Source: Desulfonema limicola (GTDB taxonomy: Bacteria > Desulfobacterota > Desulfobacteria > Desulfobacterales > Desulfosalsimonadaceae). Taken from it: a stretch of 7,375 nucleotides of DNA. The stretch covers positions 1-7,375 of the forward strand of contig DYLE01000121.1 in assembly GCA_020722245.1 (NCBI GenBank). Direction: 5' to 3'. Shown here one piece after another: positions 1 to 5,824 of this stretch (positions are counted from its first letter, which is position 1; each line of letters opens with the position of its first letter). The notes beneath the pieces were generated by a model. It did no database searches and was not told the origin of the DNA. It was given only the letters and a program-made list of their open reading frames with translations. The position numbers and the translations under genes were made by a program.

Positions 1-36
1 TCTGTGTGCTTTGTGCTCTCTGTGGTTCATTTGTTC
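1..36. repeat. Degenerate 9-nt tandem repeat with TYTGTG core (left end cut by window)
   Basis: Three consecutive 9-mers, TCTGTGTGC, TTTGTGCTC and TCTGTGGTT, share a TYTGTG core, and a fourth, weaker unit (CATTTGTTC) follows. On the other strand the stretch reads as ACCACAGAG-like units. It is intergenic, upstream of the acyl-CoA synthetase gene, and probably continues beyond the window. Pyrimidine/GTG-rich short tandem repeats of this look occur between genes in many environmental bacterial genomes; that is general recollection, not a search result. No function is assigned. Confidence 0.5.
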
Positions 37-95
37 ATTCTTCAAACCGGAAAATCTAAGTTCCTTGGAAGGGACGCCTAAACGCCACAAAATGG

Positions 96-134
96 TTGAA
101 AGTTAATTGAAAAACAGCAACAATCCTTTAAAAA
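96..134 (+). promoter_or_regulatory. Weak sigma70-like promoter candidates upstream of acyl-CoA synthetase
   Basis: Two TTGAAA hexamers could serve as -35 elements. TTGAAA at 96-101 pairs with AACAAT at 119-124 (17-nt spacer, four of six matches to TATAAT). TTGAAA at 107-112 pairs with TAAAAA at 129-134 (16-nt spacer). The surroundings are AT-rich and the gene begins at 177, so the placement is sensible. AT-rich DNA gives such matches easily, so this is only a suggestion. Confidence 0.25.
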
Positions 135-163
135 ATCATCAGCCCTGGAAAAACTTAAAAAGT

Positions 164-170
164 AAAGGAG
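164..170 (+). promoter_or_regulatory. Ribosome binding site of the acyl-CoA synthetase
   Basis: AAAGGAG lies 6 nt before the ATG at 177. It is a near-perfect Shine-Dalgarno sequence and fixes the start codon. Confidence 0.8.
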
Positions 171-176
171 ATCGCT

Positions 177-2198
177 ATGGCTTTTGCTTACCAGCAGGAG
201 AACACCCAGTCCGGGCTTTTTTTCAGGCAGGCGGAAACATTCGCCGACGATGCGTTCATGCGCGCGAAGATAAAGGACGGCCTTCCCTGCTCCGAATGGA
301 CGGAAACCACCTGGCGCGAGGCCGCTGATCAGGCCCAGGGCCTGGGCGCCGGGCTGATCGAGAGGGGAATTCAAAAGGGCGACCGGATCGGCCTGTTTTC
401 CCATAATCAACCCCGCTGGGTGATCGCTGATCAGGCGATTCAGGGGGCCGGAGCCGTTGGGGTTCCGATCTATCCCACCAGCACGGACCGGCAGCTGTCG
501 TTTATTTTAAACGACTGCGAGGCAAAAGCACTGATCACCGGAGATCGATCCCTTTTGGAACAGGCGCTTCGGGTCATGCCGGAGGTTCCCTCCCTTGAGT
601 TTATCGTATGCCTTGCCCCGGCGGCGGATGTCTCAAACAGCCGGGTCATTGATTTTAACACCCTGATTAAAAAAGGGGCGGCTTCCTCTTCGGCCAAAGC
701 GCAGTTCACACAACAACGCAAGCAGCTTGGCGCAAACGATACCGCCGCCATTATTTACACCTCCGGGACCACCGGAAACCCCAAAGGGGTCGTGATCAGC
801 CAAGCAAATTTCAGGGCCCAGACCGAGGCCCTGATCAGCACCCCGCTTCCGCAGAAGATCCTGGAAAGGGGCATACGGCTGGAAAGCCTGTGCTTTCTTC
901 CCCTCTGCCACGTCCTGGGAAGGACCGCGGATTATCATCTGCAGGTGGCGTTTGGAGGAATCATCAATTTTTCCGAAAGCATGAAAACCATTCAAAAGGA
1001 CCTGCTGGATGTCCGCCCGAATATGCTGTTTTCCGTTCCCCGGCTTTACGAAAAGGTCTACGAGGGCGTAAAGCTTCATGCGCAAAAGCTCACCGGGTCT
1101 GAAAAAAAGTGGTTTGACTGGGCCATGAAGGTCGGGGACGCGGCCTCGGATTACATGATCGCCGGGGAACCCTTGCCGCCGGTCCTTGGTCTGAAGTTCG
1201 CCGTAGCCAACCGCGCGGTGTATGACAAGATTCGGAAAATCGTCGGTTTTGACCGTCTGGTGGTGGCGGCAAGCGGCGGGGCGCCCCTTCCCCGGGATGT
1301 CACGAAATTTTTCCGCAGCATGAACATCACCATCACCGAAGGGTATGGCCTCACCGAGACCACCTCCGCCATCACCTCCAACGCGCCGGTGTTCACGGAA
1401 CCCCTGCCGGACAACTGGATCAACAAAAAGGCCATGGACTGGCTCGTGGACACCATGGTGATCATGCAGGGAAGCGGCAAAAGCCCGTTTAGCACCCTGA
1501 AAGGGACGCTCAAGATGATGGTGGTGTCAAAAAAAATTTCCCCCCGATTCATCATTAAACCCGGATTTGTCGGCCGCCCCTGCAAGGATACCCAGATTAA
1601 AATCGCCGAAGACGGCGAGGTGCTGGTAAAAGGACCTCAGGTGTTTTCCCGGGAGACCGGGTATTTTAAACAGAAGGAAAAAACCGAGGAGGTGTTCACC
1701 CCGGACGGCTTTTTCAAGACCGGGGATATCGGGGAGATCGACGCGGAAGGGTTTCTCAAGATCACCGACCGCAAAAAGGAGCTCATCGTCACGTCAGGGG
1801 GAAAGAACATCGCGCCGCAACCCATCGAGATGGCGCTCAACCTCAATATGTATGTCGAACAGGCCTGCGTCATCGGGGACGGCCGCAACTACATCACCGC
1901 CCTGATTGTTCCGAATTTTGAACTTCTTGAAAAAATGGCCGCTGAAAAGGGGATTTCATTTAGCGACAGGGCCGACCTGGTCCGCAAGCCTGAAATCCTT
2001 CAGTTTTTTGATGAGCAGGTGGAAGCCATCAACCAGAATCTGGCGCGGTATGAACAGATTAAAAAATATTGTCTTCTTTCACAGCCCTTCAGCGAGGAAA
2101 CCGGCGAACTCACGCCCACGCAGAAGATGAAACGCAGGATCATATTGGAAAGGCACAGGCCTAAAATCGACGAAATGTATCAGGGTACGGCTTCATAG
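177..2198 (+). CDS. Long-chain fatty acid--CoA ligase (AMP-forming, FAA1/LACS type)
   Basis: Activates a fatty acid with ATP to an acyl-adenylate and then to acyl-CoA, probably at the inner face of the cytoplasmic membrane. The 673-residue product is a full-length member of the adenylate-forming (ANL) superfamily. Visible motifs are the phosphate loop YTSGTTGNPKG (residues 194-204), the adenine-binding EGYGLTETT (388-396), TGD (516-518), the hinge segment around D531-R532-K533 in ITDRKKELIVTSGGKN, and the C-terminal LTPTQKMKRR, whose K650 is the expected catalytic lysine. The start is fixed by AAAGGAG 6 nt upstream. Odd feature: about 67 residues separate TETT from the GFVGRP motif, roughly 45 more than I expect for this family, so an insertion lies near residues 404-458. 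Chain-length preference cannot be read from sequence. Family assignment is firm; the exact substrate is unknown. Confidence 0.93.
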   Translation: MAFAYQQENTQSGLFFRQAETFADDAFMRAKIKDGLPCSEWTETTWREAADQAQGLGAGLIERGIQKGDRIGLFSHNQPRWVIADQAIQGAGAVGVPIYPTSTDRQLSFILNDCEAKALITGDRSLLEQALRVMPEVPSLEFIVCLAPAADVSNSRVIDFNTLIKKGAASSSAKAQFTQQRKQLGANDTAAIIYTSGTTGNPKGVVISQANFRAQTEALISTPLPQKILERGIRLESLCFLPLCHVLGRTADYHLQVAFGGIINFSESMKTIQKDLLDVRPNMLFSVPRLYEKVYEGVKLHAQKLTGSEKKWFDWAMKVGDAASDYMIAGEPLPPVLGLKFAVANRAVYDKIRKIVGFDRLVVAASGGAPLPRDVTKFFRSMNITITEGYGLTETTSAITSNAPVFTEPLPDNWINKKAMDWLVDTMVIMQGSGKSPFSTLKGTLKMMVVSKKISPRFIIKPGFVGRPCKDTQIKIAEDGEVLVKGPQVFSRETGYFKQKEKTEEVFTPDGFFKTGDIGEIDAEGFLKITDRKKELIVTSGGKNIAPQPIEMALNLNMYVEQACVIGDGRNYITALIVPNFELLEKMAAEKGISFSDRADLVRKPEILQFFDEQVEAINQNLARYEQIKKYCLLSQPFSEETGELTPTQKMKRRIILERHRPKIDEMYQGTAS

Positions 2199-2275
2199 AA
2201 GTTTCAAGGGACTTAAGGTTTTCGCAATTCGAGACTTGATACAGACGCATCTTCCCTATGACGGGTAAAGGTTAA

Positions 2276-3457
2276 ATGCCAATGCATGATGAACCGATGA
2301 TTTCAAAACGCGCACAGGAGATGACCTCTTTTATCGTCATGGATGTCCTGGAAAAGGCCCATGAGATGGAACGCAGCGGCATCGATGTGATCCACCTGGA
2401 GGTGGGGGAACCTGATTTTGATACCCCCCCATGCATCAAGGAAGCGGCACAAAAGGCTTTAAAAAACGGCTATACCCATTATACCCACAGCCTGGGCATG
2501 ATTGAACTCAGGGAGGCCATCTGCGAGCATTATCAAAAAACATACGCCGTCCTGCTTGATCCGGAGCAGATCATCATCACCTCCGGCACCTCGCCGGCCA
2601 TGCTGATCCTGTTCTCAGCCCTTCTGGATGAAGGCGACGAGGTCATCCTCTCGGATCCCCACTATTCCTGTTACGCCAATTTTATTAAATTTTTGCAGGC
2701 AAAGCCGGTCACCGTTCCGGTCTATGAAAAGGACGGGTTCCAGTACCGGCCGGAATCCATCAAGGAAAAAATCACCGGCCGGACAAAAGGGATTCTGATC
2801 AACTCTCCGTCCAACCCCACCGGAAACCTGCTCTCTGAGGAACGAATGAAGCAGATCGCCGGCCTGGGGCCGTATGTCATCTCGGATGAGATTTATCACG
2901 GCCTGGTCTATGAGGGAAAGGCGCATTCCATACTGGAATACACCGACAGGGGCATGGTCTTTAACGGATTTTCAAAGCTCTACGCCATGACCGGCTTCAG
3001 GCTCGGATACGTGATTGCGCCCAGGCCGTTTATCCGCCCCATGCAGAAGGTCCAGCAGAATTTTTTTATATCCGCCAACGCCGTGGTGCAGATGGCCGGG
3101 GTCGCCGCATTAAAATACGCCGGCCCGGACGTTGAAAAAATGCGAAATACCTATAATCAGCGGCGCAAATACATGATCTCCCGCCTCAAAAAAATGGGGT
3201 TTGGCATCACCGTGGAGCCCACCGGCGCGTTTTATGTGTTTGCAAACGCCAGACACATCAACCCGGATTCATACCGCTTAGCCTTTGACATCCTTGAAAA
3301 CGCCCATGTGGGGGTCACGCCGGGGATTGACTTTGGAAAAAACGGAGAAGGGTATCTCAGGTTCTCCTATGCCAATTCGATGAAAAACATCGAGGCGGGA
3401 ATGGACCGGATCGAAGCCTATTTAAAATCAAGGGAAGGCAGCCAGGCCGTCGGTTAA
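2276..3457 (+). CDS. PLP-dependent class I/II aminotransferase (AspAT I-gamma-like)
   Basis: Transfers an amino group between an amino acid and a 2-oxo acid using pyridoxal phosphate; cytosolic. The 393-residue length is typical of fold-type I aminotransferases (Aminotran_1_2). Visible landmarks are the substrate-loop motif GEPDFDTP (residues 44-51), the phosphate-binding TSGTSPA (102-108), Y130 for ring stacking, N180 in SPSNPTGN, D204 in SDEIYHGL, the Schiff-base lysine K234 in GFSKLYAMTGFRLGY, and the carboxylate-binding R362 in LRFSYA. The SKxYAMTGxRxGY signature points to the aspartate/alanine/aromatic I-gamma group; the true substrate is undecided. Start choice is ambiguous: AAAGG at 2267-2271 is 4 nt from the ATG at 2276 but 10 nt from an in-frame ATG at 2282, and a third ATG lies at 2297. 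The gene follows the acyl-CoA synthetase by 77 nt, with no evident shared pathway. Confidence 0.92.
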   Translation: MPMHDEPMISKRAQEMTSFIVMDVLEKAHEMERSGIDVIHLEVGEPDFDTPPCIKEAAQKALKNGYTHYTHSLGMIELREAICEHYQKTYAVLLDPEQIIITSGTSPAMLILFSALLDEGDEVILSDPHYSCYANFIKFLQAKPVTVPVYEKDGFQYRPESIKEKITGRTKGILINSPSNPTGNLLSEERMKQIAGLGPYVISDEIYHGLVYEGKAHSILEYTDRGMVFNGFSKLYAMTGFRLGYVIAPRPFIRPMQKVQQNFFISANAVVQMAGVAALKYAGPDVEKMRNTYNQRRKYMISRLKKMGFGITVEPTGAFYVFANARHINPDSYRLAFDILENAHVGVTPGIDFGKNGEGYLRFSYANSMKNIEAGMDRIEAYLKSREGSQAVG

Positions 3458-3490
3458 AGCCCCCAGCCAGGGCTTGCCATGTTTTAGCCC
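3457..3490 (+). terminator. Possible weak terminator after the aminotransferase
   Basis: AAGCCC (3457-3462) and GGGCTT (3470-3475) form a perfect 6-bp stem with a 7-nt loop that starts at the stop codon. The nearest T-run (TTTT, 3482-3485) is 6 nt past the stem, so this is not a classical intrinsic terminator. GGGCT (3470-3474) can instead pair with AGCCC (3486-3490), giving an exclusive alternative hairpin. Termination here is uncertain. Confidence 0.3.
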
Positions 3491-3516
3491 TTGAACCATT
3501 AGGCGGTTTTTAAATT

Positions 3517-3572
3517 TTTGAGTTTGACGTAAGCTCTGATTCGGGACACCGGTCAATTATCAAAACTCGAAA
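3517..3572. repeat. Imperfect inverted repeat in the leader of the lipoprotein gene
   Basis: TTTGAGTTT (3517-3525) pairs with AAACTC-g-AAA (3563-3572), giving nine base pairs with one bulged G. Inside it, GAC (3526-3528) can pair with GTC (3552-3554). It lies 29 nt before the lipoprotein ATG and is followed by only a short T-run. It could be an RNA leader structure or a relic of an intergenic repeat; the sequence does not decide. Confidence 0.35.
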
Positions 3573-3589
3573 CTGTTTTTCATTTTTTA

Positions 3590-3595
3590 AGGAGG
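3590..3595 (+). promoter_or_regulatory. Strong ribosome binding site of the lipoprotein
   Basis: AGGAGG, within AAGGAGGGGG, ends 5 nt before the ATG at 3601. It is the strongest Shine-Dalgarno sequence in the window and settles this start. Confidence 0.85.
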
Positions 3596-3600
3596 GGGAG

Positions 3601-4038
3601 ATGAAACGCACTCTGAAACCTGTTTTGTTCTTCAGCTTGATAATGATGGCCGCGTCGGCCTTGTATTCCTGCAGCAAGCCGAAAGAGGCCAAGGTTGTGG
3701 TGAGCGAGCATGAATTCGCCATCCGCAAACTGAATGATTACGCCTATACCATCGATGCCCGGGGCAAGGTGAAAAACATCGGGGAGGTGGACGTAAAAAA
3801 GGTCGTGGTGACCGCCTACTGCAGGGATTGCTCCAATGGATTCGCCCAGGGGAAATGGCTTGTTACAGAAAGGGAAAGAGCGCCTGAAGAGATGGAGATG
3901 ATCAACTACCTGGTCGCCGGAGGAGAGGCCGAATTCAGTTTTACCGATGTGGCGGTCATATACAACGTCCCTGAAACACCCAAAGAGATGCCCAAACAAA
4001 TGGAAGTGGTCATTCAATCCTTTGAGGTGGTGGATTAA
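3601..4038 (+). CDS. Small lipoprotein with FxLYD-like beta-sandwich domain
   Basis: A 145-residue exported protein of unknown function. Residues 1-23 form a lipoprotein signal peptide: MKR, then a hydrophobic core FFSLIMMAASAL, then LYSC with the predicted lipidated C24. The tyrosine at -2 is slightly unusual for a lipobox. The mature part (about 32-145) shows the alternating pattern of FxLYD-type domains: DARGKVKNIGEVDVKKVVVTAY (around 52-73), then LVAGGEAEFSF near the C-terminus, matching the usual 'G.vkN.g...l..V.v.. ...l..Ge.a.F' layout. That resemblance is by eye. C74 and C77 make a CRDC motif; it is not a CxxCH haem site and may form a disulphide or bind metal. The residue after C24 is Ser rather than Asp, so outer-membrane sorting would be expected in a Lol system. 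The very strong AAGGAGGGGG supports the start. It converges with tonB, 18 nt away. Confidence 0.8.
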   Translation: MKRTLKPVLFFSLIMMAASALYSCSKPKEAKVVVSEHEFAIRKLNDYAYTIDARGKVKNIGEVDVKKVVVTAYCRDCSNGFAQGKWLVTERERAPEEMEMINYLVAGGEAEFSFTDVAVIYNVPETPKEMPKQMEVVIQSFEVVD

Positions 4039-4056
4039 GGGCGGTGGCGCCGGGGC

Positions 4057-4752
4057 TCATCTTTGAATCAGCTTAAAGGTGATCGGTATCCTGACCTGAA
4101 CCCCGCTTTTAAAAACACTGCCGGGCGGCCTCGGAAAGGGGGAGGACTTCTGCACCGCCTCCAGCGCCGCCTGATCCAGCTGGGGATGGCCGGAGCTTTT
4201 CACCACCGATATCTGATCCGCACGGCCATCCGGATTGATGAAGAAGTCGATCGTGGTTTGACCTTCCAGGTTCATGCCCAAGGCAGACTCCGGGTATCTT
4301 TTTTTTTCCTCTATGCGTAACCGCACTGTGGCGAAATAATCCTTACGAGGATCGGATTCCGCGCCTTTCGCGTAGTCCATGGCGGGGAGAGGTTTTTCAT
4401 CTTCCGTCGGTTCCGGCAGGGAAAAGGCATGCACCTTCACGGCTGCTCCGTTGGGCGCGTCAAAAACTGGCGGCGGAGGAAGGTCCGCATCCGGCAGGGA
4501 AAGCCCCTGATTTATATTCATACCGGTCAGCGGCTCGGGATGCGTCACCGCTCGGGGGAGTCGCGGCCTGGGGATATCCCTGGATTGCGGCGCGCTTTTG
4601 TTTTCCATGCTGATCTCGATACACTCCGACGGCCTGGGGAACCATCCCTTTGAAAAATGAATCAGGATTCCGGCATGAACCAGCAAGGAAAGGCCGATCA
4701 GGCCGTAGAACAGCCAGTTGACCTCTTTTAGGGTATCCGGACTTTTTTTCAA
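4057..4752 (-). CDS. tonB: TonB-family energy transducer
   Basis: Links the ExbB/ExbD proton channel in the inner membrane to an outer-membrane partner. The 231 residues show the standard three parts. First is one N-terminal membrane anchor (about 14-33, LFYGLIGLSLLVHAGILIHF) carrying S22-x-x-x-H26, matching the SxxxH spacing of E. coli TonB (S16, H20). Next is a proline-rich periplasmic linker (about 39-135, with PPPP at 92-95). Last is a C-terminal TonB domain (about 139-229) with YPESALGMNLEGQ, the F-I-N-P-D-G turn, SSGHPQLDQAAL and SPFPRPP. The apparent start is TTG, 4 nt after the exbD stop. AAAGGA 11 nt upstream, inside the exbD end, may serve as ribosome binding site, and no ATG or GTG lies before the anchor. 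It is the last gene of the four-gene operon. The partner receptor is not in the window. Confidence 0.9.
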   Translation of the reverse strand: MKKSPDTLKEVNWLFYGLIGLSLLVHAGILIHFSKGWFPRPSECIEISMENKSAPQSRDIPRPRLPRAVTHPEPLTGMNINQGLSLPDADLPPPPVFDAPNGAAVKVHAFSLPEPTEDEKPLPAMDYAKGAESDPRKDYFATVRLRIEEKKRYPESALGMNLEGQTTIDFFINPDGRADQISVVKSSGHPQLDQAALEAVQKSSPFPRPPGSVFKSGVQVRIPITFKLIQR

Positions 4753-4756
4753 ATCC

Positions 4757-5167
4757 CTATTGATCCTTTCCCTCGGTGGCCAGAAAAAGCCTTCCAGCCC
4801 CAGCGGCCTTGGCGATGTCCATTACCTGTACCGCCCGATCCAGGGCGATCGAGCGGTCGGCTTTGATCACCACCCGTTTTCCCGGATCATTCCCGATCTT
4901 TGCCTGAAGCTGATCAAAGAGATCATTAAAATCGACCGGGGTCTCATTTAAATACACCCGTCCCGCCTGGTCGATATGAACGGTGATCTCCTTCTGGGTT
5001 TGCGGGGATGAGGCCTGGGCCTGGGGCAGGTTGACGTCAATCCCCTGATCGGTGATAAAATTGGTGGTCAGCAGGAAAAAAATCAGCAGCAGGAATACAA
5101 TATCGATCAATGAGGTCAAGGGCGCCTGGATTTGATAGGGTGGGCGTTTTTTCCAGTGTATCAGCAT
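4757..5167 (-). CDS. exbD: ExbD/TolR-family proton-channel subunit
   Basis: Partner of ExbB in the proton-driven motor that energises TonB. The 136-residue length is usual for the family. A short cytoplasmic N-terminus (1-15) precedes a single membrane helix (about 16-37, PLTSLIDIVFLLLIFFLL) containing D22, the membrane-embedded aspartate equivalent to the essential D25 of E. coli ExbD. Then come the post-membrane VNLPQA motif (45-50) and a periplasmic domain with VVIKADRS (99-106) and RAVQVMDIAKAAGA (111-124). The ATG at 5167 is 16 nt after the exbB stop. AAAGGAG overlaps that stop codon, suggesting translational coupling. TolR is the alternative name, but the adjacent tonB and the absence of tolA, tolB or pal favour ExbD. 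Confidence 0.93.
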   Translation of the reverse strand: MLIHWKKRPPYQIQAPLTSLIDIVFLLLIFFLLTTNFITDQGIDVNLPQAQASSPQTQKEITVHIDQAGRVYLNETPVDFNDLFDQLQAKIGNDPGKRVVIKADRSIALDRAVQVMDIAKAAGAGRLFLATEGKDQ

Positions 5168-5178
5168 GCCGATTATTA

Positions 5179-5185
5179 CTCCTTT
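5179..5185 (-). promoter_or_regulatory. exbD ribosome binding site overlapping the exbB stop codon
   Basis: On the minus strand AAAGGAG runs over the last bases of exbB, whose TAA is at 5186-5184. The spacing from AGGAG to the exbD ATG is 11 nt, rather long. The overlap suggests that exbD translation depends on ribosomes finishing exbB. Confidence 0.6.
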
Positions 5186-5792
5186 ACCGGGTCTTCATCA
5201 GTTCCGTCAGAAAGGTAACCGCTCCGGCATTCAACCGGGCTTCATAGTTGTCCACCCGGGCGAGCAGGTAGCTGTGGGCGACCATGGTGGGAAGCGCCAC
5301 GCTAAGGCCCAGGGCGGTGGTCAGCATGGCCTCCCAGATTCCACCCGCCAGGACCGAGGCGTTCACCTGCCCGCCTAACTGCTCGATGACCATAAACGCC
5401 TTGATCATCCCCAGCACGGTGCCCAGAAGCCCCAGAAGCGGGGCGATGTTCCCGATGGTGGCAAGGGCTTGAAGGTATGACGAAAGGTTCCGAACCTCCT
5501 CATCCGTGGCGTGAACAATCACCGTTTCTATGGTTTCCCGGTCCTGATCCCTGACCTCAATCGCCCGGGCCAGTATCCGTCCCATGGGGGAATTGCTGCG
5601 TTCAGCCAGATCCCTTGCTTTTTGCACATTTCCTTCCTTCAACACCTCAATGACCTTAGCGGCAAGCCCTGCCCCGCGGCTGCGCATCCGGGCAAAACGG
5701 ATGATCCGCTCCAAAAAAATCGCCAGCGCCAGCACCGAGCACAATAGAATCGGCGGCACCAGCACGCCCCCCTTTGCCAGAAGTTCATACAT
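5184..5792 (-). CDS. exbB: MotA/TolQ/ExbB-family proton-channel protein
   Basis: Forms the multimeric inner-membrane channel that, with ExbD, converts the proton gradient into work on TonB. The 202-residue product has the family's three membrane helices: about 10-28 (VLVPPILLCSVLALAIFLE), 110-133 (LATIGNIAPLLGLLGTVLGMIKAF) and 150-176 (GIWEAMLTTALGLSVALPTMVA). The cytoplasmic loop (about 32-108) separates helices 1 and 2. The signatures APLLGLLGTVLGM and WEAMLTTALGLSVALP, with E154, T158 and T159, are diagnostic of the MotA_TolQ_ExbB domain. There is no long N-terminal extension or signal peptide. AAGGAG lies about 8 nt before the ATG at 5792. It follows the repeat-protein gene by 32 nt. It is named exbB rather than tolQ because of the tonB downstream. 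Confidence 0.94.
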   Translation of the reverse strand: MYELLAKGGVLVPPILLCSVLALAIFLERIIRFARMRSRGAGLAAKVIEVLKEGNVQKARDLAERSNSPMGRILARAIEVRDQDRETIETVIVHATDEEVRNLSSYLQALATIGNIAPLLGLLGTVLGMIKAFMVIEQLGGQVNASVLAGGIWEAMLTTALGLSVALPTMVAHSYLLARVDNYEARLNAGAVTFLTELMKTR

Positions 5793-5824
5793 TTTGTCTC
5801 TCCTTGAGTGGTATGTGATTCATA

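Noticed and set aside
633..1585. Long minus-strand frames (150 and 144 residues) inside the acyl-CoA synthetase
   Set aside because: They lie wholly within a conserved enzyme gene, lack recognisable motifs, and have no supported start.
3524..3560. TTGACG as a -35 element for the lipoprotein gene
   Set aside because: No -10-like hexamer occurs at 16-18 nt; the nearest AATTAT is about 25 nt away.
3580..4017. 145-residue open frame opposite the lipoprotein gene
   Set aside because: It is antisense to a gene with a very strong ribosome binding site and clear signal peptide. The translation is His/Phe-rich with no domain pattern, typical of a shadow frame.
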